Of a stretch of 64,000 nucleotides of DNA, positions 17,440 to 25,045 are shown in pieces. The translations under genes and the position numbers were made by a program. The notes under the pieces are model-generated. The model did not search any database, was not told where the DNA came from, and saw only the letters and a program-made list of their open reading frames with translations. This DNA comes from Bin87 sp965204905 (GTDB lineage Bacteria; Chloroflexota; Dehalococcoidia; Lucifugimonadales; UBA3495): positions 3,100,001 through 3,164,000 of the forward strand of contig OZ242042.1 of the NCBI GenBank assembly GCA_965204905.1, in the 5' to 3' direction. Each line of letters opens with the position of its first letter. Within the stretch, counting starts at the first letter, position 1.

Positions 17440-17613
17440 GAGAGACATTAGGATAGACTGACCGGGCTATTCTCTGCGTAGCGGAGGGTAGCCTCTGGCA
17501 ACCCCCTCACAACAGGGATTATGCAGACTTTGAACGAGCCCTTCAGCCCGCCATAGTCCTGTTGTTGCCAGCAGTACGGGCCCGTCCCTGCGTAGCGGGG
17601 GCCGGCCCTTTTT
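17440..17613 (+). ncRNA. candidate structured non-coding RNA with intrinsic terminator
   Basis: Three stable elements in a row. Hairpin 1 (17465-17493) pairs GGCTA with TAGCC and CTCTGC with GCGGAG around a GTA loop. Hairpin 2 (17495-17571) pairs CTGGCAA with TTGCCAG, then, after an 8-base one-sided bulge, CAACAGG(G)ATTATG with CATAGTCCTGTTG through 13 pairs with one bulged G, closing a loop of about 28 bases. Hairpin 3 (17578-17608) is followed by TTTTT. Hairpins 1 and 3 share the same apical TGCGTAGCG. No reading frame fits. Size and shape recall 6S-like RNAs, but I could not confirm any known class. The 5' end is approximate. Confidence 0.6.
17578..17613 (+). terminator. intrinsic terminator of the ncRNA
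   Basis: A G+C-rich stem GGGCCCGTCCCTGC / GCGGGGGCCGGCCC with GTA at the apex, followed directly by TTTTTA. Confidence 0.75.
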
Positions 17614-17672
17614 ATGACCGAACAACTAGGCCTGATCCCGCAGTTTCGCCTGCGTTATTCCTGCCCCTGCAC

Positions 17673-17700
17673 GTCATTCCGGACTTAATCCGGAATCCAG
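17673..17700. repeat. GTCATTCCGG...CCGGAATCCAG palindrome
   Basis: GTCATTCCGGA-CTTAA-TCCGGAATCCAG, a short inverted repeat. Related units lie at 26393-26421 and 42581-42607. The rest of the gap up to 17913 holds nothing I can recognise. Confidence 0.6.
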
Positions 17701-17913
17701 GAAAGTGGGGCAAGACGCTACCTCGAACACCCAACCCCGTTTGAGAACCAGACGATACCTATCCCTCGAAATCGCACCCGGCGCCAGCGCAGTCGCTGGC
17801 GTAGGCTCATTTACAAGGCAGCAGACGCTCTTCAGCCCTAACAACGCGGCAGTGAATAAAACGCCTTCAATACGTGGTTTGGGCTTTCTACTCCTGCCGC
17901 AATGCTTCCAATA

Positions 17914-18741
17914 CTATCCGCTCAGATTAAATTCCACCGTGCCCAAATATCCTCCAAAATCAAAACTACTCCAAAGTAGCTTTTCGTTAACAGCGGTTAG
18001 GACTAACCACAAGAGTTCCAGCTCTCTCTCGGAACCATGAATCCAAATCGCCTCGGAAGATACTGGTAAACCTTGTTGTATCACCTGTCCAACATGGCTC
18101 TCAAATGGAAGAGAGTCAATTAGCACGAAGCCTCTCCCAAGAACAAAAATGCCATCAAGGAATAGGTGGTTGAAGAATGGACGATCTTCTGGCTTGGCTT
18201 TTTTGAGATCGTTTATTCCGAAGTCATCCTCAGACGATACTTCTTTCAACCAACTGAGAACCGTTTCAATCTTAGCAGGCCCATCGTAGGCAAAAATGAA
18301 GGAATAGGGACGTGGATTTTTCACCATTCCTGTGGGATTGAAACGCTGTGGCAAGAAGTTAGTCAGGCTCTTGATACGTTTGGCGGCCATGGCAGCGTTA
18401 GTCAAATCATGCTTAGTCAACCGAGACTTGACCTCAATCGTAGCTGAAACAGTCTCAATCAGAAAAAGATCTATGCCCACGGACAGCGGGAGTTTTGGAT
18501 ACCGCTTGTTGTGTATGATTACATCAATCTGATTCCTAGTCTCCTGGTCGCTAGCGTCGGCATGGAAGATCTCTCCGGTCCCAACGCCCCAGAAGCCAGA
18601 GAGGTTTTCGGTCAGGAACTCCCTTACGAATGCTTCACGAATCAAGCCTCTATTCAATCCATGATGAAGTGAACTCGCTGCCTTGCCCTCAGCCTCGAGG
18701 CGTCGCCGGATACGGTCAAAATGTGAGCGGAAAAGTGTCAT
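17914..18741 (-). CDS. DUF6602-type nuclease-like protein
   Basis: A 275-residue protein. It shows GLIREAFVREFLTENL near 30-45, then QIDVIIHN near 70-77 and ATIEVKSRL near 99-107, the D...ExK arrangement of a PD-(D/E)xK nuclease fold, which fits the DUF6602 family. The gene starts 18 bases downstream of the methyltransferase-nuclease stop on the same strand, so the two are almost certainly cotranscribed. Its base composition is clearly A+T-richer than the surrounding sequence, suggesting transfer. The role is probably an extra nuclease or specificity partner of a defence module; family function is not established. Confidence 0.72.
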   Translation of the reverse strand: MTLFRSHFDRIRRRLEAEGKAASSLHHGLNRGLIREAFVREFLTENLSGFWGVGTGEIFHADASDQETRNQIDVIIHNKRYPKLPLSVGIDLFLIETVSATIEVKSRLTKHDLTNAAMAAKRIKSLTNFLPQRFNPTGMVKNPRPYSFIFAYDGPAKIETVLSWLKEVSSEDDFGINDLKKAKPEDRPFFNHLFLDGIFVLGRGFVLIDSLPFESHVGQVIQQGLPVSSEAIWIHGSERELELLWLVLTAVNEKLLWSSFDFGGYLGTVEFNLSG

Positions 18742-18759
18742 CAGACATCAACAAGCCAA

Positions 18760-20406
18760 TTATACCAAGCTCGACTGCCGCCCCTGCCCCCGCCTACGCC
18801 GCGGCGCCTGCCGGAACGTCGCCGGCGCACCGCCGCGCGGATACGCTACCCCCGCTCCGTCCAGCAACTCGTCAATCGTCAGAATCTGCACCCGCGGATG
18901 CTGCTGGTCGGGAAAGTGCTCCGGCGTGTATATGCCCGCCGACAGCGCCTCCTGGCGCATCGGTTCCGTAGGCGGCTGGAGCGTGATGAACACCCCGATT
19001 TCCGCTTTCTCCCGCTCCATGTCGCCCTTGAGCGTGGCGATCATCCCCCGGTTCACGTGCCCACTCTTGACCTGCACGATGATCCGCTTGGGCCGGCCGC
19101 TGTTGTCGTCAAAGAAGTTGATGTATCCGTCCACGCCAGAGTCCGCGCCGCGCCGACGGTCGTTGGCCGGCCGCGCGTCCACCAGGCCCAGCGCCCACCA
19201 CTCGAACTGGTAGCGGTCCTGCTCGGCCAGGGCGCCCGCGCTGGCGGTATCCGTCGGCTGTCCGACGATCTCATAGGGCCGCAGCTCATCGCCGAAGCTG
19301 TCCCGCAGCCGGTGTCGTACCAGAGTGATGGCCAGGTGCGTGATGTCTATGCCAATCCAGCGCCGGTTGAGCCGTTCGGCGGCGACGGTGGCGGTACCGC
19401 ACCCGCAGAACGGGTCCAGCACCACGTCCCCCTCATTGCTGCTGGCGTTGATGATCCGCTCCAGCAACGCCTCCGGCTTCTGCGTGGGATAGCCGAGGCG
19501 CTCTTTATCATGCGATGAAATCGGTGGAATATCGTCCCATATATTGCCCGCTGGTACTCCCGGCATTTCATCGAGAAATAGTTTGAGGCGGATACGTCCA
19601 TTTTCATTCTTTGGGAAATGAAGCCTTCCCTCCCGATCAAGTTGTTGCATCCGCTCCAACGAAATCGTCCAGCCATTCGGATGAGGCTTATAACCTTTGT
19701 AGTCGTAGGTCAGGTTCGGGCGCGGAGAGGGGTTCCTGATGTTGCTGGTGCTATACCTACGACCGCTCTCATCTACATGCCTAAAATGATTCTCGATATA
19801 CGCCTCGGAGTAAGGCACGAATTGAGGCTTGAAAATATGGTCACGCCCTTTTGCGTAAAAAAGCACCGAGTCTGACACTGAACTGTAGTTGCGACTCGAG
19901 TTACCGTGGGAAGTGGTTCTTTTCCAAGTAATTTCATTCCGAAAATTTCGAGCCCCGAACACCGCATCCAGCAGCAGCTTCAAGTAGTGGCTCGCCGTAA
20001 GGTCGCAGTGCAGGTAGATGCTGCCCGTCGGTTTGAGCACCCGGTGCAGCTCAATCATCCGCTGAGCCATCATCGTCAGATAGGCCATCATGTCGTTCTG
20101 ACCCAGGAACTGGCGCAGCGCGGACAGCAAGTTGCCCACCTTTTCCGGCCCGCGCATCACCACGTCCTGGAACGCCGTCTCCGACTCCCAACCCCAGTGC
20201 CACGTGTCCTCGAACGCGGTGATCTGCGCCGCCGACTCCTCGCCCGAGCGTTCGCGGAACAGCACGTTGTACGTCGCGTTGGAGTTGAACGGCGGGTCCA
20301 GGTAAATCAGGTCAACCAACTCGTCGGCCACGTGCTCCCGCAGAATGTCCAAATTGTCCCCAAAATAAAGGCGGTTGGGATTGGCGCTTGACTGGTCGGC
20401 GGTCAT
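18760..20406 (-). CDS. beta-class DNA methyltransferase fused to a PD-(D/E)xK nuclease domain
   Basis: A 548-residue two-domain enzyme. Motif IV DPPF at 37-40, target-recognition segment about 160-300, then motif I LDPFCGCGTATVAAERL near 327: a complete beta-class N4/N6 methyltransferase. Residues about 400-520 are an Mrr-like nuclease: GADSGVDG near 422 supplies the acidic residue and RIIVQVKSG near 445 the QxK. The start is ATG 20406, seven bases after GGAG, rather than the longer upstream frame. The methyltransferase half is homologous to that at 5952-7721, but the nuclease half is different. The recognition segment (plus-strand 19500-19930) is visibly A+T-richer than the rest of the gene. 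Confidence 0.85.
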   Translation of the reverse strand: MTADQSSANPNRLYFGDNLDILREHVADELVDLIYLDPPFNSNATYNVLFRERSGEESAAQITAFEDTWHWGWESETAFQDVVMRGPEKVGNLLSALRQFLGQNDMMAYLTMMAQRMIELHRVLKPTGSIYLHCDLTASHYLKLLLDAVFGARNFRNEITWKRTTSHGNSSRNYSSVSDSVLFYAKGRDHIFKPQFVPYSEAYIENHFRHVDESGRRYSTSNIRNPSPRPNLTYDYKGYKPHPNGWTISLERMQQLDREGRLHFPKNENGRIRLKLFLDEMPGVPAGNIWDDIPPISSHDKERLGYPTQKPEALLERIINASSNEGDVVLDPFCGCGTATVAAERLNRRWIGIDITHLAITLVRHRLRDSFGDELRPYEIVGQPTDTASAGALAEQDRYQFEWWALGLVDARPANDRRRGADSGVDGYINFFDDNSGRPKRIIVQVKSGHVNRGMIATLKGDMEREKAEIGVFITLQPPTEPMRQEALSAGIYTPEHFPDQQHPRVQILTIDELLDGAGVAYPRGGAPATFRQAPRRRRGQGRQSSLV

Positions 20407-20515
20407 GACGGAACTCCAGAGCAAATGCTCGCGGGCAAAATTGTAGCAGACCCCGCTCAACGAAATCCCCGCCCGCAAGTCACAAGGGTGTGCAAAACTC
20501 CGCCAACGAAGCCAT

Positions 20516-20615
20516 TGTCATTGCGAGGAGCGAAGCGACGCGGCAATCTCGTTGGGGCTATGGGCGCCGCCGGTACGAGATTGCCATCCGCCGCAGGCGG
20601 ACGCTCGCAATGACC
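20516..20615. repeat. TGTCATTGCGAG-type inverted repeat
   Basis: TGTCATTGCGAGGAGCGAAG at the left end and ACGCTCGCAATGACC at the right end form an inverted pair around GCGGCAATCTCG / CGAGATTGCCATCCG, itself an inverted pair. Related units are near 39665, 60932 and 62676. Confidence 0.7.
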
Positions 20616-20797
20616 GGTTACGCAAAGTGAGCACGCGTGACTGACACTTCCCCCTTGCCCCTACTCTCCATCCATCCGTACCACTTAACTAAACCATCCA
20701 ATCGCCCCAATTCTGCTAATCCAAAAATCCTGATTCAGACAATCACGAACCATCCCAAGGTAACGTTCCGTTTTAGGTGGTTTTCTCATTCAAAATT

Positions 20798-20834
20798 CCC
20801 TCTCCCCTGGCGGGAGAGGGTTGGGGTGAGGGGG
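20798..20834. repeat. CCCTCTCCC/GGGAGAGGG repeat
   Basis: The same palindrome-plus-GGGGTGAGGG unit as at 4225. Apart from repeats, the 20407-21072 gap shows no supported gene. Confidence 0.7.
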
Positions 20835-20990
20835 CATCCTTCCTTCAAACCACCTGAATTGCAACACTACCCATCCCAACCACCGCTCCCCCAAATCCTC
20901 CCACCAGCCCGCCAAAACCATCATTTTCGTCCTCAAAACCGCCCAATCCGCACCCATTTACCTCCTCCCTCGTCTCGCCTCCCTATCCTG

Positions 20991-21040
20991 CTCAAACAAA
21001 CGGAAATGAGCGGAAGTGAGCGGGATTTCGCCAAAATCGC
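20991..21040. repeat. 51-base dispersed repeat, copy 1
   Basis: The inverse complement matches 26596-26646 at nearly every position. It includes GAAATGAGCGGAA and AGCGGGATTTCGCCAAAATC. It lies just upstream of the 109-residue gene at 21073. Confidence 0.65.
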
Positions 21041-21072
21041 CACATTCAGACCATCAACCCCGAGGTAACCCC

Positions 21073-21402
21073 ATGACCCTCTCCCAACTCCGTCGCCGCA
21101 TCGACGCCCTCAAGCGCCGGTTCGCCCCCGAACTCGCCATCCTCAAACTCCGCCGCATCGCCGAATCCGTCTCCGACGACTGGGACCCTTCCGAACCTCC
21201 CGATCCCCAAGACGTGGTCCAGCGCGTCGCCAAAGCCGGCTTCCGCCTCAATACTTTCGGGAGACTCAGCAACTACCTCAAGGACATCCGAGGCCAGGGC
21301 GACGTCCCCGAGCCGGAATCAATCATCCTCCGACTCCTGCCCTGGGCCTGGAAAGACCGCTACCGCAAATTCCTCAGTTGGGACCTGCCCGCCAACGTTT
21401 GA
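21073..21402 (+). CDS. hypothetical protein, 109 residues
   Basis: Starts at ATG 21073 with GAGGTAACC just upstream. A basic N-terminal helical part (SQLRRRIDALKRRF) is followed by a region containing DPSEPPDPQDVV and a C-terminal PWAWKDRYRKFLSW. It has the coding composition of its neighbours. I do not recognise the family. It lies directly before the promoter of the TumA/TumE-like pair and could be an older accessory-gene remnant or a mobile-element protein. Confidence 0.45.
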   Translation: MTLSQLRRRIDALKRRFAPELAILKLRRIAESVSDDWDPSEPPDPQDVVQRVAKAGFRLNTFGRLSNYLKDIRGQGDVPEPESIILRLLPWAWKDRYRKFLSWDLPANV

Positions 21403-21426
21403 CGCCGATTGACCACCCGTTACAAT
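21399..21426 (+). promoter_or_regulatory. promoter of the TumA/TumE-like operon
   Basis: TTGACG at 21399-21404 and TACAAT at 21421-21426, spacer 16. The ribosome site AGGAGG follows at about 21442. Confidence 0.5.
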
Positions 21427-21453
21427 GTAAGTGAGCGGGAAAGGAGGCTGTCC

Positions 21454-21693
21454 ATGTCAACTACCGCAAAAAATAGGATACCCGTCCGCAAGATTTCCAG
21501 AGCCGAAATGATGGCAGAACTGCAAGCTGAAATCGCCGATTACGAACAGCGCTACGAAATGCCCAGCGAGCGAATGGCGGCGCTGATTGAATGGGGTGAA
21601 ATGCAGGAAACCGCCGAGGTACTCAAATGGTGTTTCGCTTATCGCGCCTTGGAATCCCTCAAAGAGCGGACCCAAACGGATGGCAGTCATTAG
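21454..21693 (+). CDS. putative antitoxin (TumA-like partner)
   Basis: A 79-residue acidic helical protein. AGGAGG stands seven bases before ATG 21454, which is preferred to the longer frame from 21409. The N-terminus is basic (KNRIPVRKISRAEM); the rest is helical and Glu-rich. The next gene overlaps its 3' end by 67 bases in another frame, an arrangement common in toxin-antitoxin operons. The assignment rests on the neighbour's similarity to TumE; no DNA-binding fold is evident. Confidence 0.5.
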   Translation: MSTTAKNRIPVRKISRAEMMAELQAEIADYEQRYEMPSERMAALIEWGEMQETAEVLKWCFAYRALESLKERTQTDGSH

Positions 21694-22103
21694 ACCGCTA
21701 CCGGACCATCCAGGACATCCAGTTGGAGCAAAATCCCTTTGCCGTCCGGCATCGGGATACGATCAGTTTTAGCTTTGACGATGCTGCCGGCGACCTCATG
21801 ATGCGGGGCATGGTGTATTGTCAGAAGGATGTAGTTTTGCGAGTGGACAAGTGGTTTGAATACGATGCCGATCATAGCCCGCTCCGTGTTCGCTGTTTTA
21901 GATTCGCCTACATCGGCTGGCAAACCGGCGGCAATAGCTTGCTCAAATATCACAACCTCCACGCCGACCCCGACGATTACATTCACCGCGTGTACCACCC
22001 GGATACCGGCACGCAGATACTCTACGAACGCTTGGAACGCTACCAGTTTCCCACCTTCCCTGAAGTCCTGGACGAACTGGAGTACCTGGCCCAAAGTCTC
22101 TAG
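21627..22103 (+). CDS. putative toxin of the TumE/DUF6516 family
   Basis: About 158 residues from ATG 21627, overlapping the upstream gene; the conserved part starts near LDRYRTIQDIQ. Features that fit the TumE-like group are the early RHRDTISFSFDD, the central VRCFRFAYIGWQ and the histidine-containing YHNLHADPDDYIHRVYHPD. These proteins are type II toxins with likely RNA- or protein-targeting activity. The overlap and the strong promoter upstream of both genes support a two-gene addiction module. The exact start is uncertain because no clear ribosome site lies before it. Confidence 0.6.
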   Translation: MVFRLSRLGIPQRADPNGWQSLDRYRTIQDIQLEQNPFAVRHRDTISFSFDDAAGDLMMRGMVYCQKDVVLRVDKWFEYDADHSPLRVRCFRFAYIGWQTGGNSLLKYHNLHADPDDYIHRVYHPDTGTQILYERLERYQFPTFPEVLDELEYLAQSL

Positions 22104-22211
22104 CGCCGCCGCAACGCCTCCCTCCCCCATCCTTGCCGCCTTTCCCCCTGCCTGCTAAACTGCGGCCATCATCGCCATACCTGAAGCACGCGCACCCAAG
22201 GAGCCGCCGTT

Positions 22212-23474
22212 ATGCTGATTGGCCATTTCACCGAACAGCCCTGGCAGGATGAAAACTCCGGCCTGATGGGCACCCAGAGCACCGACCTGGGCATCTCCAA
22301 CTCCCACTACCGCCCCGAGATCGGCGCCCAGCTCTACAACCGCTATCTGGACGAAAAGGTCTATGCCGAGCAGATGGGCTTCGACGCCGTGATGCTCAAC
22401 GAGCACCACTCCACGCCCTTCTGTATGCAGGGCGTAACCAACGTCGGCGCGTCCATCCTGGCCCGCATCACCGAAAAGGTGAAGATCATTATCCTGGGCA
22501 ACGTCCTTCCCATCTGGGACGACCCCCTGTGGCTGGCCGAGCAGCTGTCCATGATCGACATGATCTCCCACGGCCGCCTGGTGTCCGGCTTCGTGCGCGG
22601 CGGCGGACGCGAAAGCTGGTCCCACAACTCGCCGCCCAACTTCAACCGCGAGCGGTTCGAGGAAGCCCACGACCTCATCATCAAGGCCTGGACCGAGCCC
22701 GGCCCCTGGCGCTGGGAGGGCAAGCACTTCCACTACCGCTACGTCAACCCCTGGGCCAAGCCCTTGCAGGAACCCCATCCGCAGATCTGGATTCCGTCCA
22801 CCGTGTCCGTCGAGACCGTGAAGTGGTGCGCCGAGCATCGCTACCCGCTGGTACTGCTCGCCACCCGGCTGGAGCCAACCCGCGAAGCCTTCCAACTCTA
22901 CCACGACACCGCCGCCGAGTGCGGCTACGAGTCCGGCACCCAGAACGTCGCCTACCTGTGGAAGGTCCACGTTGACGAGACCGAGGAACTGGCCGAGGAA
23001 GTCGGACGCAAGTACCTGTCCGGCGTCAGCAACCCCTTCCTGGCCGGCAACGAGGGCGGCATCAACCCCGCCATCATGAACCTGCCGGGCCACACGTCCC
23101 GCACGTCCCGCCGCCTCTCCGCCGCCGCCTTCGGCCCCGCCGGACGCTTCGGCACCAACCGCCGCCCCTTCGAGGACCAGGTCGCCGACAGCACCATCAT
23201 CACCGGCACCCCCAAGACGGTCATCCCCAAGATCCGCGAGGTGCTGGAATACCTGCGCCCCGGCAGCGTGTTCTTCTGGGATGGCGACGGTGCAATGACC
23301 CACGAGGACCAGATGCGCAGCCTGCGCCTCATGGGCGAGGAAGTCATCCCCGCCGTCCGCGAAATGGGCAAAGAGCTGGAACTCTACTCCCCCTTCGAGG
23401 TGGACCCCCGCACCAACCAACCCGTCGTGAATTCCACCACCGCCGCAGAAACGGCAGCCAACACGGCGGACTAG
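22212..23474 (+). CDS. LLM-class flavin-dependent monooxygenase
   Basis: A 420-residue luciferase-like TIM-barrel protein. It has FDAVMLNEHHSTPFC, the signature loop of alkanal- and alkane-type LLM enzymes, then GRLVSGFVRGGGRESW (flavin phosphate region) and a C-terminal dimerisation part. AAGGAG precedes the ATG by eight bases. It is clearly different from the F420-type LLM proteins at 4959 and 42660, so the window carries two subgroups. The substrate is unknown; oxidation of recalcitrant organics is a typical inference for this lineage. Confidence 0.85.
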   Translation: MLIGHFTEQPWQDENSGLMGTQSTDLGISNSHYRPEIGAQLYNRYLDEKVYAEQMGFDAVMLNEHHSTPFCMQGVTNVGASILARITEKVKIIILGNVLPIWDDPLWLAEQLSMIDMISHGRLVSGFVRGGGRESWSHNSPPNFNRERFEEAHDLIIKAWTEPGPWRWEGKHFHYRYVNPWAKPLQEPHPQIWIPSTVSVETVKWCAEHRYPLVLLATRLEPTREAFQLYHDTAAECGYESGTQNVAYLWKVHVDETEELAEEVGRKYLSGVSNPFLAGNEGGINPAIMNLPGHTSRTSRRLSAAAFGPAGRFGTNRRPFEDQVADSTIITGTPKTVIPKIREVLEYLRPGSVFFWDGDGAMTHEDQMRSLRLMGEEVIPAVREMGKELELYSPFEVDPRTNQPVVNSTTAAETAANTAD

Positions 23475-23497
23475 CCCCGGTACAACCGGCAACCCAC

Positions 23498-23526
23498 GTA
23501 GGGGCGGGTTTTAAACCCGCCCCTAC
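23498..23526. repeat. GTAGGGGC-type palindrome
   Basis: A perfect hairpin: GTAGGGGCGGGTTT then AAACCCGCCCCTAC. Confidence 0.8.
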
Positions 23527-23584
23527 ATCTATCTCGCAGCCATACCTGCTGAATCCCGCTCCTACCCTTCTAATTTCCGCTCGT

Positions 23585-23645
23585 GGTGAGCCTGTCGAAC
23601 CACCATCCGAACTCCCTCCGCTCATCCCGAGCCTGTCGAAGGATG
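23585..23645. repeat. GAGCCTGTCGAA-type dispersed repeat pair overlapping the hisA stop
   Basis: GGTGAGCCTGTCGAACC at 23585 and CTCATCCCGAGCCTGTCGAA at 23621 are two versions of one unit. The second supplies the last codons and the stop of hisA (HPSTGSG). The same unit occurs inside the Type IIG gene and near 42556, 49897 and 62590. Confidence 0.7.
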
Positions 23646-24356
23646 CGCCGCCGCCACCGCCTCAGCTATCGTAATATCCCCCGTGTACAACGCCCGCCCA
23701 ATGATCGCCGCCTCCGCCCCCGTGGGCACCAACTTCGCCACATGCGCCGCCGCGCCGACGCCGCCGGCCGAGAGCACGGCCAGGCCACTGTCCCGCACCA
23801 GCGCCGCCGTAGCGTCATAGTTCGGTTCCTCCAGCGTCCCGTCCCGCGAGATGTCGGTGTACAGCAGTCGCACCACGCCCAGGTCGGCCATGCGCCGCGC
23901 CAGTTCCGTCGCGGTGGTCTCCGACGTTTCCGTCCAGCCGTGGGTCGCCACCAGGCCGTCGCGGGCGTCCAGCGCGACCACTACCCGCTCGCTGCCGAAC
24001 CGACGGCACAACTCCTCCACCAGTTCGGGATTCGTTACGGCGGCGGTTCCTACGACGACACGGGCCGCCCCTGCGTCGAACAGGCCGGCCGCCGTGTCCG
24101 CGCTGCGGATGCCGCCGCCCACCTGCACCGGAATGGTCAGCGTTTGGGTGATGGCGGTGATGGCCGCCAGGTTAGCCGGATTGCCGGAATGCGCGCCGTC
24201 CAGGTCAACGATGTGCAGGCGCTGGCCGCCCTCCGCCTGCCAACGTTCGGCGACGCCCAGCGGGTCATCAGAGAACACCGTCTCCTGCTCGTAGTCGCCC
24301 TGGTACAGACGGACGCAGTTGCCGCCGCGCAGGTCAATCGCCGGAATGATCTCCAT
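23622..24356 (-). CDS. hisA: phosphoribosylformimino-5-aminoimidazole carboxamide ribotide isomerase
   Basis: A 244-residue (beta/alpha)8 isomerase of histidine biosynthesis that opens the ring of ProFAR to give PRFAR. It has MEIIPAIDLRGG with catalytic Asp8, GGGIRS as first phosphate site, a second acidic residue in ALDARDG, the TDISRDG loop and the C-terminal phosphate loop SAGGVG. Start ATG 24356 gives the normal length; a longer frame adds residues not found in the family. The final six or so residues come from the dispersed repeat. hisH is close by on the same strand, with the protease/small-protein pair in between. Confidence 0.95.
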   Translation of the reverse strand: MEIIPAIDLRGGNCVRLYQGDYEQETVFSDDPLGVAERWQAEGGQRLHIVDLDGAHSGNPANLAAITAITQTLTIPVQVGGGIRSADTAAGLFDAGAARVVVGTAAVTNPELVEELCRRFGSERVVVALDARDGLVATHGWTETSETTATELARRMADLGVVRLLYTDISRDGTLEEPNYDATAALVRDSGLAVLSAGGVGAAAHVAKLVPTGAEAAIIGRALYTGDITIAEAVAAAHPSTGSG

Positions 24357-24360
24357 GGGT

Positions 24361-24747
24361 CTATCCAGATACTCCAGCCGGCAGCGGCCCAATGGTAACC
24401 GCGCCGTTGTCGGTCATCTCAGCCGTGAGCAGACTGCCCCACAACAACTCCGTACCGATCAGCGGTACGCCTTCGGACTCGATGATGCGAACCTCACGAC
24501 GGTGGCCTTGCCAAAGCATGACCCCAAGAAACGTCGGGAACGTTTCCATCTCGCCGTTTGCCATCGTGAGGGCCATCGATTGCGCCGGCTCAAGGCCGAG
24601 CAATTTAATGAAATCATGCGGGAGGGTGAACTCGCCATTGAAGCCGGTGTCGATGTGCGCTTCCATGCGGTGAACGTGATCGTTAGCATCAAGTATCCGC
24701 ATCGGCATCACCAGCTCCCAATTGTCGCTGATCCAACCGCTTGTCAT
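24361..24747 (-). CDS. clan AA (retropepsin-like) aspartic protease
   Basis: A 128-residue single-domain aspartic protease. Catalytic Asp33 lies in HIDTGFNGEFTLP, the D-T/S-G motif of retropepsin folds that act as homodimers. It continues with LLGLEP, MANGEMETF and PLIGTELLWG, the psi-loop and flap region. An upstream GAGGAG supports ATG 24747. The gene follows the small 86-residue gene at 24764 by 16 bases. A second copy of the pair, with the protease broken, lies at 35682-36227, so this is a recurring cassette. Substrates are unknown. Confidence 0.8.
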   Translation of the reverse strand: MTSGWISDNWELVMPMRILDANDHVHRMEAHIDTGFNGEFTLPHDFIKLLGLEPAQSMALTMANGEMETFPTFLGVMLWQGHRREVRIIESEGVPLIGTELLWGSLLTAEMTDNGAVTIGPLPAGVSG

Positions 24748-24763
24748 AGCCGGCCCTGCTCCT

Positions 24764-25024
24764 CTACCGTATTCTGGGAATTTTGTACACAGTCGGATAG
24801 CCAATCCTGACGGTGTGAATAATGGCATCGGGCCGCCGTTGCCGCAGTTCCTGGGTGATGTAACCGAGGTCACGTCCGATAACATAATCCTCTGTCGTGA
24901 TGTCCAGTACCAGGAGTTTGCCCTTCTCCTGAGGGTCCACCAGGGGCTTGATTTTCGTCTCGTAAAGCTCTTTGCCTCGCTCGTAGTCCTTCATCATTTG
25001 GTCGTCAATCGGCCGCTTTGACAT
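24764..25024 (-). CDS. small partner protein of the aspartic protease cassette
   Basis: An 86-residue protein. The N-terminal half is a charged helix (YERGKELYETKIKPLV). The C-terminal half has LLVLDITTEDYVIGRD, then RRPDAIIHTVRIGY. The homolog at 35913-36227 shares DI.TxDYxI and RRPDAxIHT at the same spacing. AGGAGG precedes ATG 25024. It is always first in the pair here. It could be an antitoxin-like or substrate partner of the protease; this is inference. Confidence 0.7.
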   Translation of the reverse strand: MSKRPIDDQMMKDYERGKELYETKIKPLVDPQEKGKLLVLDITTEDYVIGRDLGYITQELRQRRPDAIIHTVRIGYPTVYKIPRIR

Positions 25025-25045
25025 ATCCAACCCTCCTGGCCGTAA

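Noticed and set aside
17440..17613. SRP RNA, tmRNA or RNase P RNA
   Set aside because: The SRP GGAAGCAGCC-type loop, a tRNA-like domain and the conserved RNase P cores are all missing; a 6S-like RNA could not be excluded.
20637..21068. A 143-codon frame upstream of the 21073 gene
   Set aside because: It is Pro-rich, crosses two dispersed repeat units and has no ribosome site; only the repeat-borne peptide near its end is noted as a finding.
22155..23492. A 445-codon open frame antisense to the LLM monooxygenase gene
   Set aside because: The plus-strand gene has a ribosome site and family motifs; the antisense product is Gly/Val/Ala-rich without any recognisable feature.
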